64,000 nucleotides of DNA. Origin: Paludibacter sp963678465. GTDB lineage: Bacteria > Bacteroidota > Bacteroidia > Bacteroidales > Paludibacteraceae. The stretch is from assembly GCA_963678465.1 (NCBI GenBank), contig OY782858.1, positions 248,001-312,000 on the forward strand. The letters are read 5' to 3'. Below the pieces are notes generated by a model. That model saw only the letters and a program-made list of their open reading frames with translations, searched no databases and was not told the origin of the DNA. Made by a program: the position numbers and the translations under genes. Shown here in pieces: positions 8,786 to 17,369 of this stretch. The first letter of the stretch is position 1, and every line of letters begins with the position of its first letter.

Positions 8786-9113
8786 TAGTTTCGGGTGACG
8801 GAAGGCGCAGGCTTCTTGTCTAATGTCTAAAGTCTAATGTCAAAAGTCCGGAGTCTGTAGACTGTAGACGATTCAACGATTCAACGATTCAACAGTTCAA
8901 CGATTCACCAATCTAGCGTCTGGAGACCGGAGACTGTAGACTATAGACAGTTCAACGATTCAACGATTCAACAGTTCAACGATTCACCAATCTAGCGTCT
9001 GGAGACCGGAGACTGTAGACTATAGACAGTTCAACGATTCAACGATTCAACAGTTCAACGATTCAACAGTTTAACGATTTAACGATTCAACAGTTCAACG
9101 TTTCAATTGGCTT
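8786..9113. repeat. Simple-repeat island with 2.5 copies of a 79-bp direct repeat
   Basis: The island opens with TTTCGGGTGACGGAAGGC, passes through heptamer-like AGTCTAATGTC/TAGAC words, then octamer GATTCAAC/AGTTCAAC words. From about 8860 to 9062 a 79-bp unit is repeated: the marker CACCAATCTAGCG occurs at 8906 and again at 8985, and a third copy breaks off into further octamers. There is no open frame across it. The same opening words and word types recur at 12886-13046, so it is a dispersed family and not a local slip alone. Confidence 0.85.
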
Positions 9114-9192
9114 TGGATTGAATAACTATTTATGGTGAGTGAATGCAGTAAAATCAACATTAATAGTGATAAAAAATTGTCTTTAAAAGAGC

Positions 9193-9200
9193 TAATTTTG
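9193..9200 (+). promoter_or_regulatory. Candidate -7 box for the porin-feoB operon
   Basis: TAATTTTG fits the Bacteroidota -7 consensus TANNTTTG and lies 28 bp before the porin ATG. The -33 position shows no TTTG, so the promoter is weak or uses another activator. No Fur-like palindrome is obvious to me. Confidence 0.4.
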
Positions 9201-9227
9201 CAGTATTAAATTTAAGCATAAAAATTA

Positions 9228-10340
9228 ATGAAATCAACTCTTCATTCTTTTTATTTTTTACTCTTACTTTTATTTGTTCCGTGTGCTGTAGATGCGCAGG
9301 AAAAGACAAATGAATCTTTGTATTTTGGTGCCACTTATACCGGTGACCTGGTGACTAACATTAAGGGAGGGATTAAAACCGGAACTGCTTACCTGGGAAT
9401 GGCTACTATCGATGCCGGTTTCGACACCGAAAAAGCAAAGTGGTGGAAAGGGGGCGATGCCTTTGTAAAACTCGCGAATACACATGGTGGTGAACCGACG
9501 GCTCATCTGGTGGGTGACTTTCAGGGAGTTTCGAACATTGAGGCGGGAAATCTGACCTGGCTCTATGAATTTTGGTACCGTCAGCGTTTTGGAAATTTGA
9601 GTGTTACAGTCGGTTTACAGGATTTAAATGTTAACTTTGCAGCCGATGAGTGTGCTGCCGGCTTCACGAATAGTTCCTTCGGAATTCATTCCAGTATCGC
9701 CGATAATATCCCTTCGCCAATTTTTCCTTTGACTGCTTTGGGAGTTAATTTAAACTGGGATATTTCTCCTTCGATAGTATTGAAAATGGCTGTTTTTGAT
9801 GGTACGCCGGACGATCTTGAAAACAATCCTTATAACATCCACTGGCAATTGAGTCGCGAACAGGGTGTGCTGACGGTAGGCGAATTGCAATTGAACCGTA
9901 GCTTATTGGCCAACAAACGTGGAAATTATAAAATCGGGGGTTACTTTCATCAGCACAACGATTCGACCAACGAAGAACAGCAAAACGGAGGGATTTATTT
10001 TGCCGGAAATCAGCAGATCACTGATAAGATAGATGTTTTTTCGCAGATAGGACTCAGTCCGAAGCGGAACAATCATAATCATTATTACAGCATAGGGCTA
10101 AAGTATTCAGATATTTTTAAAAATCGTCCCGACGATTATATGGGAATGGCAGTGGCTTACGCAGGCATTGATTCGAACCCAAACGGAGGCGAAACAGTGA
10201 TTGAGATCATTTATCAATGTCAGATTTGTTCGAACGTTTATATTCGCCCCGATATTCAATATATAGTAAATCCGGCAGGAACGGATCAGAAACTGGGAAA
10301 TGCCCTGGTGGCAATGATGAGATTTGGTGTTGAGTTTTGA
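9228..10340 (+). CDS. OprB-family carbohydrate-selective porin
   Basis: Product of 370 residues with a signal peptide ending around residue 24 (CAVDAQ). Beta-barrel character throughout, the phrase SIADNIPSPIFPLTALGVNL and the aromatic-ending C-terminus (FGVEF) match OprB-type porins, passive outer-membrane channels. It lies 60 bp upstream of feoB on the same strand, so the two are probably one transcript. That placement suggests a channel that helps ferrous iron or another small solute across the outer membrane under iron limitation, rather than sugar uptake; this is inference. The name reflects family only. Confidence 0.8.
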   Translation: MKSTLHSFYFLLLLLFVPCAVDAQEKTNESLYFGATYTGDLVTNIKGGIKTGTAYLGMATIDAGFDTEKAKWWKGGDAFVKLANTHGGEPTAHLVGDFQGVSNIEAGNLTWLYEFWYRQRFGNLSVTVGLQDLNVNFAADECAAGFTNSSFGIHSSIADNIPSPIFPLTALGVNLNWDISPSIVLKMAVFDGTPDDLENNPYNIHWQLSREQGVLTVGELQLNRSLLANKRGNYKIGGYFHQHNDSTNEEQQNGGIYFAGNQQITDKIDVFSQIGLSPKRNNHNHYYSIGLKYSDIFKNRPDDYMGMAVAYAGIDSNPNGGETVIEIIYQCQICSNVYIRPDIQYIVNPAGTDQKLGNALVAMMRFGVEF

Positions 10341-10400
10341 TGTTTATTTGATTGATGCAACAATGGATCAAATCAACGAAATACAAAGAATTATAAATTT

Positions 10401-12881
10401 ATGTTGAAAGAAAATACATTTTTATCGGATATCGCCACAGGCGATGAAGCCATTATTACAAAAGTATTAGGGCATGGCGCTTTCAGAAAGCGCATCACCG
10501 AAATGGGCTTTGTGAAAGGTAAAAAAGTACGCGTTATCAAAAACGCTCCCTTGCAGGATCCGGTAGAATATGAAATAATGGGTTACAATGTGTCGTTGAG
10601 GCGCAGCGAGGCCGAATTGGTGGAAGTAGTTTCGTCCGACGAAGCAAAAGATCTGCTGGGTATTGAGTTCAATGGCGTTATCGACGAAGAAACTCTTAAG
10701 GTATCGGCCATTAAAAAAGGAAAAGTAATCAATGTGGCGCTGGTGGGGAATCCCAATTGCGGCAAGACTACTTTGTTTAATTATGCTTCCGGTTCGCACG
10801 AAAGGGTGGGGAACTACGGTGGAGTGACAGTGGATGCCAAAGAAGCCACGATGAAAAAGTTCGACTACGATTTTAAGTTGGTCGATCTGCCGGGAACTTA
10901 TTCCATTACCGAATACTCGCCCGAAGAACTTTATGTTCGTTCGCACATTACCGAAAAACACCCCGATATTATTATTAATGTAGTGGATGCCTCGAACCTG
11001 GAGCGCAATCTTTTTCTGACGACTCAACTTATCGATATGAATATCAAAGTAGTGATTGCTTTGAACATGTACGACGAGCTTGAAAACAAAAAAGTGAAGT
11101 TCGATTACAAAGCGTTGGGCGAAATGATTGGTATTCCCATTATTCCCACCATTGCTTCGAAAGGAAAAGGACTTGACGAATTGTTTGCCAAGGTGATCGA
11201 TGTGTACGAAGAACGCGACCCCAGCGTGCGACACATTCATATCAATTATGGCAGCCTTATCGAAAAGGCCATCAATACAATACAAGCCGAGATATGGAAA
11301 AATCCGGCCATAAGGGTCACTCTTTCTTCGCGTTTCATTGCCGTGAAACTGCTCGAAGGCGATAAAGTGACTCACGAATGGTTGAAAAAATACGACAACT
11401 ACGAAAACATAAAACTTGTAGCCGAAAGAACAATTGCCGCGCTCGAAAAGGAATACGGCGAAAATTCCGAAACAATTATTACCGATGCTAAATACGGATT
11501 TATCGATGGAGCGCTCAAGGAAACCTACAAGGAACCAAAAATCGATAAGCGTATCACCAAGCGTCAACTCGATGATATTCTGACGCATCGTTTCTGGGGT
11601 TTTCCTATCTTCCTGTTTTTTATGTGGGCTATGTTTCAGGTTACTTTTACCCTTGGTAGTTATCCAATGGATTGGATAGATGCCGGAGTAGGAGCATTGA
11701 GCAACTGGACGCAGGGTGTTATGCCCGAGGGTCCGTTGCGCGATTTAATCGTGCAGGGCATCATTGGCGGTTGCGGCGGTGTCATTATTTTTCTGCCCAA
11801 TATCCTTATCTTGTTCTTTTTCATTTCGCTGATGGAGGACACGGGGTATATGGCCCGCGCATCGTTCATTATGGACAAGTTGATGCACAAAATAGGCTTG
11901 CACGGAAAATCGTTTATTCCGCTAGTGATGGGTTTCGGTTGTAATGTGCCGGCTATCATGGCCACCCGTACGCTCGATAACAAAAAGGACCGGATTCTGA
12001 CAATGATTATTACTCCGTTCATGTCGTGCAGTGCGCGTTTGCCGGTGTATGTGTTGCTCATTTCGGCTATTTTCCCCAATTATCAGGGGTTTGTATTGTT
12101 CACTATTTATTTTTCAGGCATTCTGTTGGCCATTATTACGGCTCTGGTAATGAAAAAGATAGCTTTTGCCAAGAAGGAAGTTCCTTTTGTAATGGAGTTA
12201 CCGCCTTACCGTACACCCACGCTTCGCAATACATCCATTCATATGTGGCACAAGGGTGAGCAATACCTTCGGAAAATGGGAACTGTGATTCTTTTTGCTT
12301 CTATTCTGATATGGGCGTTGGGCTATTTCCCACGTAATGTTGAGTATTCGACGGACTATGATGCACAGATGGCAAGTGTTGAAGCGAATGCCGGAATAAG
12401 CCCGGAGAAAAAGTCAGAAATGATCACTTCGCTCAGCATCAGCAAAGAGTCGGAGCGTCAGGAAAAATCATACATCGGACAAATGGGACATGCAATAGAG
12501 CCACTCATCAGTCCGTTGGGCTATGATTGGAAAATGGGAGTGAGCATTATCACCGGACTGGCCGCCAAAGAAATAGTGGTGAGCACCATGGGTATCCTTT
12601 ATCATGCCGATATGGAAGCCGACGAAAACTCCTCTACTTTGCAAAACAATATAAAAGAACAAAAGCACAACAGCGGTGTTTTAAAGGGACAAACGGTATT
12701 TACACCTTTGGTGAGTTTCGGATTCATGCTCTTTATCCTTATATATTTTCCTTGTGTGGCGGTAATCGCTGCCATTAAGAAGGAAGCCAACTGGGGATGG
12801 GCAGTTTTTACAATGGTTTATACTACAGTGATTGCCTGGGTGGTGGCATTCCTCACTTATCAGATTGGTAGTATGTTTTAA
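10401..12881 (+). CDS. feoB: Ferrous iron transporter, FeoA-FeoB fusion
   Basis: Product of 826 residues that joins an SH3-like FeoA domain (about 1-77) to FeoB. The G-protein domain has the P-loop GNPNCGKTT (116-124), G3 DLPGTYS and G4 NMYD; the membrane part has the conserved GFGCNVPAIMATRTLD region and two Gate domains, with an Nfeo-type helical linker before the membrane part. It imports Fe2+ across the inner membrane in a GTP-dependent way. Fusion of FeoA to FeoB is usual in Bacteroidota. It is preceded by an OprB-like porin and followed, after a repeat island, by the FeoB-associated Cys-rich protein. Confidence 0.97.
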   Translation: MLKENTFLSDIATGDEAIITKVLGHGAFRKRITEMGFVKGKKVRVIKNAPLQDPVEYEIMGYNVSLRRSEAELVEVVSSDEAKDLLGIEFNGVIDEETLKVSAIKKGKVINVALVGNPNCGKTTLFNYASGSHERVGNYGGVTVDAKEATMKKFDYDFKLVDLPGTYSITEYSPEELYVRSHITEKHPDIIINVVDASNLERNLFLTTQLIDMNIKVVIALNMYDELENKKVKFDYKALGEMIGIPIIPTIASKGKGLDELFAKVIDVYEERDPSVRHIHINYGSLIEKAINTIQAEIWKNPAIRVTLSSRFIAVKLLEGDKVTHEWLKKYDNYENIKLVAERTIAALEKEYGENSETIITDAKYGFIDGALKETYKEPKIDKRITKRQLDDILTHRFWGFPIFLFFMWAMFQVTFTLGSYPMDWIDAGVGALSNWTQGVMPEGPLRDLIVQGIIGGCGGVIIFLPNILILFFFISLMEDTGYMARASFIMDKLMHKIGLHGKSFIPLVMGFGCNVPAIMATRTLDNKKDRILTMIITPFMSCSARLPVYVLLISAIFPNYQGFVLFTIYFSGILLAIITALVMKKIAFAKKEVPFVMELPPYRTPTLRNTSIHMWHKGEQYLRKMGTVILFASILIWALGYFPRNVEYSTDYDAQMASVEANAGISPEKKSEMITSLSISKESERQEKSYIGQMGHAIEPLISPLGYDWKMGVSIITGLAAKEIVVSTMGILYHADMEADENSSTLQNNIKEQKHNSGVLKGQTVFTPLVSFGFMLFILIYFPCVAVIAAIKKEANWGWAVFTMVYTTVIAWVVAFLTYQIGSMF

Positions 12882-12885
12882 TTCA

Positions 12886-13046
12886 GTTTCGGGTGACAGA
12901 AGGCACAGGCAGAGGCAGAGGCACAGGTTTCTTGTCTGAAGTCAAAAGTCTAATGTCAAAAGACAAAAGACAAAAGTCTAAGGTCAAAAGTCCAGAGACA
13001 TTAGACTTTAGACATTAGACTATAGACATTTCAACGATTCAACATT
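12886..13046. repeat. Simple-repeat island inside the feo locus
   Basis: Starting five bases after the feoB stop, CAGTTTCGGGTGACAGAAGGC closely matches the opening of the 8786-9113 island. GGCAGAGGCA words, AAAAGTCTAATGTC/AAAAGACA words, heptamers of the type TAGACAT/TAGACTT and a short TTCAACGATTCAAC end follow. It separates feoB from its small partner gene without a terminator, so it is presumably transcribed with them. Confidence 0.8.
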
Positions 13047-13054
13047 TAAGTTTT

Positions 13055-13252
13055 ATGATACAGGAAATTTTAGTCTATATAATTATTTTCGCAGCCGTCG
13101 CTTATGTTGTGTATTCTGTGGTCAGGAGCCTGCGAACAAAGGACAAGGCCAGTTCGGGTTGTGATGGTTGCAATGGTTGCGACTTGAAAAAGGAGGTTCG
13201 AAAAACAAAGTCCATCAATAAAAATGAACTGAAGTACGACTGTAACCACTGA
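13055..13252 (+). CDS. FeoB-associated Cys-rich membrane protein
   Basis: Product of 65 residues: one N-terminal transmembrane helix (about residues 5-24) followed by a short cytosolic tail with a Cys cluster (GCDGCNGCDLKKE). This is the family found directly after feoB in Bacteroidota and Firmicutes, thought to assist iron handling at the FeoB cytosolic face in the way FeoC does in enterics, though its mechanism is not established. Its position 173 bp after feoB and its layout make the call firm. Confidence 0.9.
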   Translation: MIQEILVYIIIFAAVAYVVYSVVRSLRTKDKASSGCDGCNGCDLKKEVRKTKSINKNELKYDCNH

Positions 13253-13672
13253 TAATTTTTGTGTCTGCGCCTATAAGCATTGAGCGCTGTTGTGCGGAAA
13301 CGGATCAGGACTTGAAAGGCGAAGGGGGCTTCGGGTGATTGTGGTTGTCGAAGTGATGAGATTTAAGTGTTTACTATTTCGTAATTTGCTATTTACTATT
13401 TAAAGAAAAAGAGAATAAACAGTACATTGCTGGTTTATTAATGCGACATTATATTATTCTCATTCATTTCATAACTTCAATCACAAAACACACACAATGC
13501 TACGTGTCCTTCCTGCATGTCTTTCTTTTGTTTCAAGCTGCTAAAACGAAACATTCATTAGTTTCTGTTGAGTAATTTTTATTAATGCCTTTCGATGGCG
13601 TCGGACCTTCACAAAAAAAGCCCTCCTTCATTCAAGAGGGAGAGCCTTTAAAAGAGAAAGAAAAATAAGTCA
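13253..13672. other. Gene-free interval between the feo locus and the histone-like gene
   Basis: In 420 bp I find no gene. The first ~100 bp are richer in G+C than the surroundings and include another TTCGGGTGA word as in the repeat islands; 13370-13405 holds ATTTACTATTT words of another simple-repeat family; the right end has the terminator of the minus-strand histone-like gene. No tRNA or riboswitch fold is apparent. Confidence 0.5.
13613..13647 (-). terminator. Terminator of the histone-like gene
   Basis: Read on the minus strand, CCCTCTT pairs with AAGGAGGG (one bulged G) around a 5-base loop and is followed by C and seven T residues (13619-13613). It lies just beyond the stop of the small gene at 13673-13849. 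Confidence 0.75.
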
Positions 13673-13849
13673 TTACTTTTTTGAAGCTTCAACTGATACT
13701 TTTCTGAATTCTTTCAATAATTTTTCCAAATCAAGAGAGCTTTTGCGGGCACGTGTACCTGCTGCTTTGTTGTTTTTTTCAACCTGCAATTTTGCATCTG
13801 TTGCAAATGCATCAAATTCTGCTGTGATTTTTTTTACTAATTCTTCCAT
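13673..13849 (-). CDS. Bacteroidota histone H1-like DNA-binding protein
   Basis: A 58-residue gene, too short for a 60-residue ORF list. The translation opens MEELVKKITAEFDAF and contains NNKAAGTRARKSSLDLEKL and LLKEFRKVSVEASKK. It is Lys-rich with A-G-x-R-A-R-K core, the pattern of the small proteins annotated as histone H1 in Bacteroides and relatives, which are believed to bind DNA as part of the nucleoid. The start ATG (13847-13849) and stop TAA (13673-13675) were read directly; a terminator follows and a -7 box precedes it. It stands alone between the feo locus and the IS element. Confidence 0.85.
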   Translation of the reverse strand: MEELVKKITAEFDAFATDAKLQVEKNNKAAGTRARKSSLDLEKLLKEFRKVSVEASKK

Positions 13850-13910
13850 TGTTTTAGAATTTTATTTTGTTTATAATAAGACTGCAGCTCTACAGCCGGA
13901 ATATTTACTG

Positions 13911-13918
13911 CAAATATA
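13911..13918 (-). promoter_or_regulatory. Candidate -7 box of the histone-like gene
   Basis: On the minus strand TATATTTG matches TANNTTTG and lies about 62 bp before the start codon. The nearest TTTG upstream is 22 rather than 19 bases away, so the -33 element is off register. Confidence 0.4.
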
Positions 13919-14079
13919 ATCAATTAGTTTAGTTTATAACCAAATTATTTATAACACAAAATAAATATTTTATGTTAATGTGTTATAAATGAATTTTTAT
14001 TGTCCATCCTACTGTCTGTTTTCAAAAAAAAATGGTTAGTCATGAATGGTAAATGACGAGTTTTAAGTTCCGAATTCTG

Positions 14080-14090
14080 AGTTTACATTT
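14080..14090. repeat. Target site duplication, left copy
   Basis: AGTTTACATTT directly abuts the left inverted repeat of the IS and is repeated exactly at 15420-15430 on the other side. An 11-bp duplication suits the IS4 family (9-13 bp). Confidence 0.93.
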
Positions 14091-15419
14091 ACTGCTGGTG
14101 CGTTGATTTTTAGAAATTCAAAAAATCACCACCAGCGAATAAATTATATTGAAGTTCTTTGACATTTTGTTTGACTTGAAAACTGGTTAATAGTTCTGTT
14201 AATGGTGTTTTGTCAAATGCGGAGATGCTTAAAATTTGCATTACTTCGTAAATTGAGAACTCACTTCTGACAGAATGTTTGATGTAAGCAACAATTAAGT
14301 AAGTGCAGATGGCTATCCAAATGTGGACTTTAACCGCATTTGGAGAATACCCCCAAAACTTTTTTATTGTCAGGTTCTGCTTTATCCATTTGAAGAAGGT
14401 CTCAATTTGCCATCTGTTTTTGTACAAATTGGCAATTTCCAGAGCACTTACTTCAAAGTTATTTGAAAGAAATATAAGATAATTGTCTTTTTCCTGATCG
14501 TAGAATTCAATTAATCTCAGATTCTTCGGATAAAGTTTTCTGGATTTAGCAACGGTTAGAGCAATAGTTTTGTCATATCTCAAACCTGTAGTTTGGTCAA
14601 TATTGAAATTTTGATCAACTACATCGTATTTTTGGTTTGACATTGCCCTTGTTACAAAAAAAGAGCCTGCTTCCTGCATCCGATATAACGCATCAAAATC
14701 AACATATGCCTTATCCATTAAGTATATAGCATCAGGTTGTGGGATAATCAGATCCAATGCATTAGCATCGTGATATTTCCCGTCAGTGATATGGATAAAT
14801 TTTGGAATGCTACCCCGTAGATCAAGAAGCGTATGAACTTTGACTGCTCCGCGAGCGTATTTTCCTTCAGCCCACGTCATTAAATTGATACTGCAGGATA
14901 TACTTGTTGAATCCAATGCAAAGATATCGTTATCAATATCAATCTTCTGTACGGGAGTATGGGCGTAAAGCGGACGAACCTGTTGAATCAGATAATAACC
15001 AAAATCAGCAAAAATCCGATAGTCACGATTTTCGTTTGCTCTGGATAAGGTGGTATGGGTCACATATTTTTTAATTCCCAGATGATATAGTTTGTTGTTA
15101 TGTGCTTTTAGGCACAGACAAATATCACGTAGTGAATTTAAAGATGTGAGTTGACCAAAAAATAGCTGGATAAACTGATTCCAACAATTTAATTCTCTTA
15201 CCCCGCGATCACCATTATACAGTTTTACGAATTTATCAAACTCGTATCTGCTTACATAATCCAATGCTTGAGAGAAAACATATTTTCCTGTATTCATAAT
15301 TTTACGTTGAAGCGCAAAATTACAGATTTTCAAATCAAATCAAAAAATCAAAGAACGCTTTTATTGAATTATATATCAGTTAATTACAATTAATTTGAAA
15401 AAATCAACGCACCAGCAGT
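14091..15419. mobile_element. Complete IS4-family insertion sequence (1329 bp)
   Basis: Perfect 21-bp terminal inverted repeats, ACTGCTGGTGCG followed by TTGATTTTT, occupy 14091-14111 and, inverted, 15399-15419. One intact minus-strand transposase gene fills the element, its stop codon lying at the inner edge of the left repeat. The 11-bp target duplication is still identical on both sides, so the insertion appears recent. It landed between the histone-like gene and the alkaline phosphatase gene and does not break a coding sequence. Confidence 0.95.
14110..15297 (-). CDS. IS4-family transposase (DUF4372 plus DDE domain)
   Basis: Product of 395 residues from the ATG at 15297, which gives the usual MNTGKYVFSQ opening; a start at 15333 would add 12 residues resembling nothing and is less likely. 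The N-terminal DUF4372-type domain (LNCWNQFIQLFFGQLTSL) leads into an RNase-H-like catalytic domain with the first Asp in ALDSTS, the second in YLMDKAYVD and the Glu in the signature YKNRWQIETFFKWIKQN. It is full length with all three catalytic residues, so it is likely active. It catalyses cut-and-paste transposition of the element that carries it. Confidence 0.95.
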   Translation of the reverse strand: MNTGKYVFSQALDYVSRYEFDKFVKLYNGDRGVRELNCWNQFIQLFFGQLTSLNSLRDICLCLKAHNNKLYHLGIKKYVTHTTLSRANENRDYRIFADFGYYLIQQVRPLYAHTPVQKIDIDNDIFALDSTSISCSINLMTWAEGKYARGAVKVHTLLDLRGSIPKFIHITDGKYHDANALDLIIPQPDAIYLMDKAYVDFDALYRMQEAGSFFVTRAMSNQKYDVVDQNFNIDQTTGLRYDKTIALTVAKSRKLYPKNLRLIEFYDQEKDNYLIFLSNNFEVSALEIANLYKNRWQIETFFKWIKQNLTIKKFWGYSPNAVKVHIWIAICTYLIVAYIKHSVRSEFSIYEVMQILSISAFDKTPLTELLTSFQVKQNVKELQYNLFAGGDFLNF

Positions 15420-15430
15420 AGTTTACATTT
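15420..15430. repeat. Target site duplication, right copy
   Basis: AGTTTACATTT, identical to 14080-14090, immediately follows the right inverted repeat. The next 220 bp up to the phosphatase gene show no gene; a TACTTTTG box at 15616-15623 may be the phosphatase -7 element. Confidence 0.93.
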
Positions 15431-15650
15431 ATAAAATAAATCGGTAAATAGCATTAATTACATATTATTCCTCCTGTTGCCTGGCTTTGTTTTCTTTGTT
15501 CAGATAATTCCTGCGATAGATTGAAAATACAAACATAGCGGTAGATTTGCTCCTTCCCAAACCCTAAATATCTGAAAAAAATATTTTTCTTCATAACTAT
15601 TTCACAACAGAACATTACTTTTGTTTCAGAAAACAATAAAATCAAATAGA

Positions 15651-17288
15651 ATGAAACGAAAAATAGCTTCTCTTCTTTGTCTTTTGGTGGCCGCCAATGT
15701 GCTGATGGCCGGGGACGTGAAACCAACCAAAAATGTGATTGTGATGATTCCGGACGGAACATCGCTGAGTGTATTGTCGGCTTCGCGCTGGCTCAAAACC
15801 TATCGTAACGAAGGTACTACATTGAATGTTGACCCATACATGAGTGGAACGGTGACTACATTCTCGTCCAATGCTCCCATTGGCGATTCGGCGCCCACCA
15901 CTTCTTGCTTTATGACAGGTGTGCCGCAGCAGGCCGGAAATGTGTCTATTTATCCGGTGGCCGACCCGGCTAACGATCTAGTGAAACTTAATCCCGATAG
16001 TGCTTACCAGCCTTTGGTTACAATTCTCGAGGCTATGCAGCTGGAACAGGCTAAATCAGCCGGACTGGTGGTAACCTGCGAATTTCCTCATGCTACTCCG
16101 GCCGATTGTTCAGCCCATACTTACAATCGCAGTAACTACAAAGTGATAGCGCCACAAATGGCGTACAATAATCTGGAAGTAATGTTCGGAGGTGGAAATG
16201 CTTTTGTGACGGAAGATATGAAGCAGCACTTTAAAAATAACGGGACAGCCCTGATTCAAAATAACAAACAGGCTTTACTTGACTTTAAAGGAGATAAAGC
16301 CTGGGCCTTGTTTGGTGATAAAGAATTGCCTTATGACCTGGACCGCGATACAACTGCCGTACCTTCGCTGGCACAAATGACAGCAAAAGCAATTGATGTA
16401 TTGCAGAAAAACAAAAAAGGTTTTTTCCTGATGGTGGAAGGCAGTAAGGTGGATTGGGCAGCGCATGCCAACGATCCGATCGCTATCATGACTGAATTTC
16501 TGGCTTTCGATAAAGCGGTGGGAGTGGCGATGGACTTTGCCCGCAGGAATGGAAATACTACTGTCATCGTATTGCCCGATCATGGCAACAGCGGATTCTC
16601 TATCGGTAGAAGTAACCTGAAAAAGAGCTATACCAAAATGACGCTCGAAGATTTGTTTGGAGCTGTGTCCAGGTATAAACATACTGCCGAAGGGCTTGAG
16701 AAAATATTAATGAATACTCAGCCGGAAAATATAAAATCGGTGTTTCAGCAATATACAGGCATCGAACTTAGCGAAGATGAGGTTCAACTACTGCTTCGTT
16801 CGAAAAATTATAAAGCCGAAAACTATATGGAAGTGGCCAAAAGTGAGAACATGACGCACTACATTACCAATTTCATGAATGCACGAACTGCCTTCGGATT
16901 CACCACGGGCGGACATACAGGCGAGGAAGTGTTCCTGGCTTCGTATCATCCCAAAGGTGACGTTCTTAAGGGAAATGTACGCAACACTGAAGTCAATAAT
17001 TATCTTTTCAAAGCTGCCGGACTGAAGAAGTCGCTGAAACAAACTAATGCCGAGATTTATGCCAAACATACCGATGTGTTTGCCACTATGAATTGTAGTA
17101 TTGATACGCAGAGCGACAGCATTCCGCAACTGACCGTGAAAAATGCAGGTAACACTTTAGTGGTTCGGGCCTATAGCTCTGTGGCTACGCTCAACGGCAC
17201 ATCTTTCGATCTTGGGTCGGTAGCTGTGTATGTTGACAAAACAAATACTTTTTATTTGCCCAAAATGCTGGCTGATAAATTAAAATAG
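15651..17288 (+). CDS. Alkaline phosphatase, secreted
   Basis: Product of 545 residues from ATG 15651; the longer frame from 15621 begins inside a TACTTTTG promoter-like box and would spoil the signal peptide, so it was rejected. The signal peptide ends near LMAG. Metal and catalytic motifs of the alkaline phosphatase superfamily are all present: MIPDGTS (Asp ~35), the nucleophile region DSAPTTS (79-85), VEGSKVDWAAHAND, VLPDHGNS and TTGGHTGEE. A C-terminal extension of ~80 residues follows the catalytic domain. It should release phosphate from monoesters in the periplasm. No pho-box type site was recognised. It stands alone and ends in a bidirectional terminator. Confidence 0.92.
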   Translation: MKRKIASLLCLLVAANVLMAGDVKPTKNVIVMIPDGTSLSVLSASRWLKTYRNEGTTLNVDPYMSGTVTTFSSNAPIGDSAPTTSCFMTGVPQQAGNVSIYPVADPANDLVKLNPDSAYQPLVTILEAMQLEQAKSAGLVVTCEFPHATPADCSAHTYNRSNYKVIAPQMAYNNLEVMFGGGNAFVTEDMKQHFKNNGTALIQNNKQALLDFKGDKAWALFGDKELPYDLDRDTTAVPSLAQMTAKAIDVLQKNKKGFFLMVEGSKVDWAAHANDPIAIMTEFLAFDKAVGVAMDFARRNGNTTVIVLPDHGNSGFSIGRSNLKKSYTKMTLEDLFGAVSRYKHTAEGLEKILMNTQPENIKSVFQQYTGIELSEDEVQLLLRSKNYKAENYMEVAKSENMTHYITNFMNARTAFGFTTGGHTGEEVFLASYHPKGDVLKGNVRNTEVNNYLFKAAGLKKSLKQTNAEIYAKHTDVFATMNCSIDTQSDSIPQLTVKNAGNTLVVRAYSSVATLNGTSFDLGSVAVYVDKTNTFYLPKMLADKLK

Positions 17289-17315
17289 TCTGCTGAAAAA
17301 CATTCAGACGAAAAA

Positions 17316-17360
17316 AGCACCCTAAAGTATTTTGAGAAGTACTTTAGGGTGCTTTTTTTT
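17316..17360. terminator. Bidirectional terminator between phosphatase and lipid kinase
   Basis: A 14-bp stem, AGCACCCTAAAGTA (17316-17329) with TACTTTAGGGTGCT (17340-17353), is flanked by A residues on the left and T residues on the right, so it can serve both convergent genes. Confidence 0.93.
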
Positions 17361-17369
17361 GATTTGTTT

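Noticed and set aside
8860..9113. CRISPR-like direct repeats
   Set aside because: The repeats are continuous tandem words with a 79-bp period and no unique spacers, and no cas gene is present in the window.
15621..15650. Upstream start for the alkaline phosphatase
   Set aside because: It falls in a TACTTTTG promoter-like box and places ten polar residues before the signal peptide.
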